From the NCBI GenBank assembly GCA_040081265.1, contig JBEBGV010000120.1, positions 1 to 7,985 on the forward strand: DNA of 7,985 nucleotides, read 5' to 3'. This DNA is from JBEBGV01 sp040081265. Lineage in GTDB: Bacteria > Acidobacteriota > Vicinamibacteria > Vicinamibacterales > UBA2999. Below, piece after piece: positions 5,962 to 7,985 of the stretch; positions within the stretch are counted from its first letter, which is position 1, and each line of letters opens with the position of its first letter. The translations under genes were made by a program, and so were the position numbers. The notes beneath the pieces are model-generated. The model had not been told where the DNA came from, did not search any database, and worked only from the letters and a program-made list of their open reading frames with translations.

Positions 5962-7344
5962 TCAATCGAGAAAGCCGCGCGCGAATGCCATGCAGGCGTC
6001 CACGTCGGCCAGGTTGCTGGCGAGGCCTACGGAGACGCGCACCGCGCCTGTGCTCTTGCCGTCGATGCAGAGCCGGAACTCGTCAAGCGTCAGGTGGGTG
6101 TCGTGCTCCGGCAGGTGGAAACACGAGGAGAGCTCGGTGCCGGTGATGCCGAGCGCGATCTCTCCGCCGCCGGGATTGCAGAAACACCCGGTACGCAGCG
6201 AGATGCTGGCCGCAGTCGCCCGCTGTTCCACCACCCGATGATCAATCGCCTGGCCGTGTGCCCCATACAGATTGAAGGTAACGGTGCCGCCACGTTGGTG
6301 TCCCGATCGAGGTCCGTAGATGCGCACCAGCGGCGCGCCGTTGGAATGCTCGAGCGCGACGAGCCGATCGATGAGCCAGCCGGTCAGGCAGCGCACCCGC
6401 TCGTGAATCACGTCCATGCCGATGCTGGTGATGTATTCGAGCCCCATCTCCACGGCCGGGAGGGACAGGTAGTTGAGCGTACCCTCTTCAAACGCGGCTT
6501 CACCTTCGGCAAGGTAGTACTTGTCACCCTGCACCGAGGCCACCGTGATCGTGCCTCCCGCAAACCACGGTCGCTGGAGCCTGGCGAGCGCCTCGGGGCG
6601 CGCGAGAAGACAGCCCACACCAGTCGGGTAGCCGAACACCTTGTAGAACGACTGCACCACGAAGTCAGGCCGCCAGCGGCTCAGATCGAGTCGATTGGTC
6701 GGGGTGAAGGATGCGGCATCGAGGAGCACGTCCCAGCCGTTGGTCTGGGCCTGTTCGATCCAGTCGAGCGGATGCTGGACGCCTGAGAAGTTCGACTGGG
6801 CGGGATAGGCGAAGAGACGCGCGCCGCCGTGCGGCTCGCGGGCGAGGTGCGTCGCCAACTGCTGGTCGTCGACGCGCATGTCCGGCAAGACGATGGGCAC
6901 ATAGGTGGTCGTCGCGTGTTTCGCCCGTGCGAATTCGCGGATGCCGTTCACGGAGTTGTGGTTGTCGAACGTCAGGAGAAACTCACCGTCGGGTCCGAAG
7001 GGGTATGACTCGCCGACCAGCTTGAGCGCCTGCGTGGCATTGGCAGTAAAGACGACGACCCACTCCTGAGGCGAGGCGTTGAAGAACGCCAGCACTGCGC
7101 GTCGGGCGCGTTGGACCAGTTCGGTCGTCAACGCAGACGCCGGATTGGTCGAGTGCGGGTTGCCGAGCAGTCGGCTCTGCAGGAGATCGGTGTGGCGTGC
7201 GATCAGGGACCGAGGGGAAAGGTTGGCGGCGGTGTAGTCCAGGTAGACATGCCGCTCCGCGTCGAGCAGGGGATACTCGCGCAGGCGGAGGTCGTCCAGT
7301 GCACGGGTGCTTGCGTAGGAAGGATAGAGGGTCGCGAAGTCCAT
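5962..7344 (-). CDS. Class V aminotransferase-fold PLP enzyme, MOCOS/NifS-like
   Basis: A 460-residue PLP-dependent enzyme of the cysteine desulfurase/molybdenum cofactor sulfurase group. The N-terminal YLDYTAANLSP (34-44) is typical. Other active-site elements are the substrate/PLP contacts around NPHSTN (62-67), TANATQALK (100-108), His129 in DNHNS, Asp209 in LLDAAS, Gln183 in PAQSNFSG, and Lys235 in SFYKVFGYPTG, which forms the Schiff base. RTGCFCNPGG (384-393) matches the cysteine motif of the MOCOS NifS-like domain, with Cys387/Cys389 as the likely sulfur-carrying residues. The length fits this domain alone; there is no C-terminal MOSC domain. It probably moves sulfur from cysteine, but the acceptor is unknown because such stand-alone bacterial homologues are poorly characterised. 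ATG 7344 begins a family-like N-terminus although no strong Shine-Dalgarno is seen. It converges on ctaA and diverges from the efflux adaptor gene, so it appears to be transcribed alone. Confidence 0.93.
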   Translation of the reverse strand: MDFATLYPSYASTRALDDLRLREYPLLDAERHVYLDYTAANLSPRSLIARHTDLLQSRLLGNPHSTNPASALTTELVQRARRAVLAFFNASPQEWVVVFTANATQALKLVGESYPFGPDGEFLLTFDNHNSVNGIREFARAKHATTTYVPIVLPDMRVDDQQLATHLAREPHGGARLFAYPAQSNFSGVQHPLDWIEQAQTNGWDVLLDAASFTPTNRLDLSRWRPDFVVQSFYKVFGYPTGVGCLLARPEALARLQRPWFAGGTITVASVQGDKYYLAEGEAAFEEGTLNYLSLPAVEMGLEYITSIGMDVIHERVRCLTGWLIDRLVALEHSNGAPLVRIYGPRSGHQRGGTVTFNLYGAHGQAIDHRVVEQRATAASISLRTGCFCNPGGGEIALGITGTELSSCFHLPEHDTHLTLDEFRLCIDGKSTGAVRVSVGLASNLADVDACMAFARGFLD

Positions 7345-7430
7345 GGCCGTATTAGCTTAGTGGCCCTTTTCAACTTTGAGCCCGGACTTCGAAGTGGCGT
7401 TCGGGGGACTGAGGGTACGATAACTCCAAG
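7345..7430. promoter_or_regulatory. Divergent intergenic region with a 10-bp palindrome
   Basis: Between two divergent start codons this 86-base region must hold promoters for both. It contains the perfect palindrome ACTTCGAAGT (7386-7395), a possible operator for a dimeric regulator. TACGAT (7416-7421) matches four of six -10 bases and would give an almost leaderless transcript for the rightward gene. No convincing -35 was found on either strand. Confidence 0.35.
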
Positions 7431-7985
7431 ATGCGCATAGTGCGTCGGCCCGGTGCCATCGTCCTTGTCGGGGCGCTCATCGTCGCAGGCGGAATCGCCA
7501 TTGCTCGTACGCGAGGTCCCGTCGTCACGATAGCGGCGGCGTCGCTGTCGGCACTCGAGCAGCGGGTCATCGCCAGCGGGCGAGTGCGGGTCGTCACGCG
7601 CGTCCAGCTGTCCACGCAGGTGGCTGGCCGCGTCGATTCCGTGCGCGCGGTGGAGGGGCACCGAGTCAAGGCCGGCGAACTCCTCGTCCAGCTCGACGAC
7701 GCCGAGGCGAGAGCGTCTGTGTCGCAGGCGAGCGCCGCGGTGACCCAGGCCTCAGGGCGCCTCGAGCAGATCAACAAGGTGGGCGCCATCGTCACCACGG
7801 AAGCGTCCCGCCAGGCTGAGACGGCGCTTGCGCGCGCCGAGACCGAGCTCACACGCGCTGAGCGGCTTGCTGCGGCCGGCGTCATCGCCAGCATCGACCT
7901 CGAGGAGGCGCGTCGACAGGTCGACATCGCCCGGGCGCAGAAGAGCGCTGCCGACGCCCAGCGGCTCGCTGCGACGCCGGGCGGC
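7431..7985 (+). CDS. Efflux pump periplasmic adaptor (HlyD/RND membrane fusion protein), 3' truncated by the window
   Basis: The first 185 codons of a membrane fusion protein are open to the window end. Residues 8-27 (GAIVLVGALIVAGGIAIART) are an uncleaved signal anchor or signal peptide without a lipobox cysteine. Residues about 45-92 form the first biotinyl-lipoyl half: VIASGRVRVVTRVQLSTQVA then VEGHRVKAGELLVQLDD. From about 93 the protein becomes an alanine-rich coiled-coil hairpin (ASVSQASAAVTQASGRLEQ ... RAEVELT-like heptads), with GVIASIDLEEA marking the usual turn region. Such proteins bridge an inner-membrane RND or ABC pump to an outer-membrane channel, so a pump gene probably follows downstream. 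The ATG lacks a good Shine-Dalgarno; a GTG at 7440 is an alternative start. Substrate and pump type cannot be deduced here. The family implies a cell with an outer membrane. Confidence 0.9.
   Translation, partial: MRIVRRPGAIVLVGALIVAGGIAIARTRGPVVTIAAASLSALEQRVIASGRVRVVTRVQLSTQVAGRVDSVRAVEGHRVKAGELLVQLDDAEARASVSQASAAVTQASGRLEQINKVGAIVTTEASRQAETALARAETELTRAERLAAAGVIASIDLEEARRQVDIARAQKSAADAQRLAATPGG

Noticed and set aside
5539..6786. Plus-strand 415-residue frame across the end of ctaA and the PLP enzyme
   Set aside because: It crosses two convergent genes with strong family motifs and is itself without motifs; a GC-rich shadow.
7370..7927. Minus-strand 185-residue frame opposite the efflux adaptor
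   Set aside because: Ser/Arg/Ala-rich shadow; the plus strand encodes a recognisable lipoyl half-motif and coiled coil.

Overview
The window is high-GC bacterial DNA that crosses the right-hand end of an integrated genetic element (1 to about 5002) and continues into ordinary chromosome (about 5003 to 7985). The chromosomal genes are a heme A synthase, a MOCOS/NifS-like PLP enzyme and a periplasmic adaptor of a Gram-negative type efflux pump. The adaptor points to a high-GC, aerobic, double-membraned lineage such as Acidobacteriota (Vicinamibacteria-like) or Gemmatimonadota. The heme A synthase has an actinobacterial flavour (GSGLGCPTWPRC, PHAGDAATPRNGL). The phylum is therefore an inference and not settled by this sequence.

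Element, leftward arm (81-2725, minus strand). Five genes are packed with no gaps: an XRE-family regulator, an excisionase-like HTH_17 protein, an 81-residue putative zinc-binding protein, a compact primase-polymerase and a RepA-like AAA ATPase. Adjacent genes overlap by 4 or 8 bases or abut exactly, so this looks like one translationally coupled replication/control operon. Just after the ATPase stop codon lies a cluster of GGCGCACT repeats that could be iterons of a replication origin. They could instead belong to the start of a further gene running out of the window.

Element, rightward arm (2823-4951, plus strand). An unknown 239-residue basic protein with a C-terminal helix-turn-helix overlaps by ATGA with a complete tyrosine integrase. 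The two arms diverge from a 97-base control region holding overlapping candidate -10 boxes and an 8-bp inverted repeat. This gives a plausible switch in which the XRE protein sets replication/excision (left) against integration (right).

Boundary (4956-5046). Five bases after the integrase stop is a 3' fragment of a tRNA-Pro(CGG) gene, from the anticodon loop to the encoded CCA. It has no matching 5' half, as expected for the att site at the integrase end of a tRNA-targeting element. The complete tRNA-Pro should lie to the left, outside the window. The perfect hairpin after the fragment is probably the original tRNA terminator. No conjugation, capsid, packaging, defence or CRISPR genes are visible, so the element's lifestyle (phage satellite, plasmid-like integrative element or prophage remnant) cannot be decided here.

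Chromosome (5072-7985). Heme A synthase (plus) converges with the class V aminotransferase-fold gene (minus) across a 14-base gap. That gene diverges from the efflux adaptor, which is cut off by the window end.
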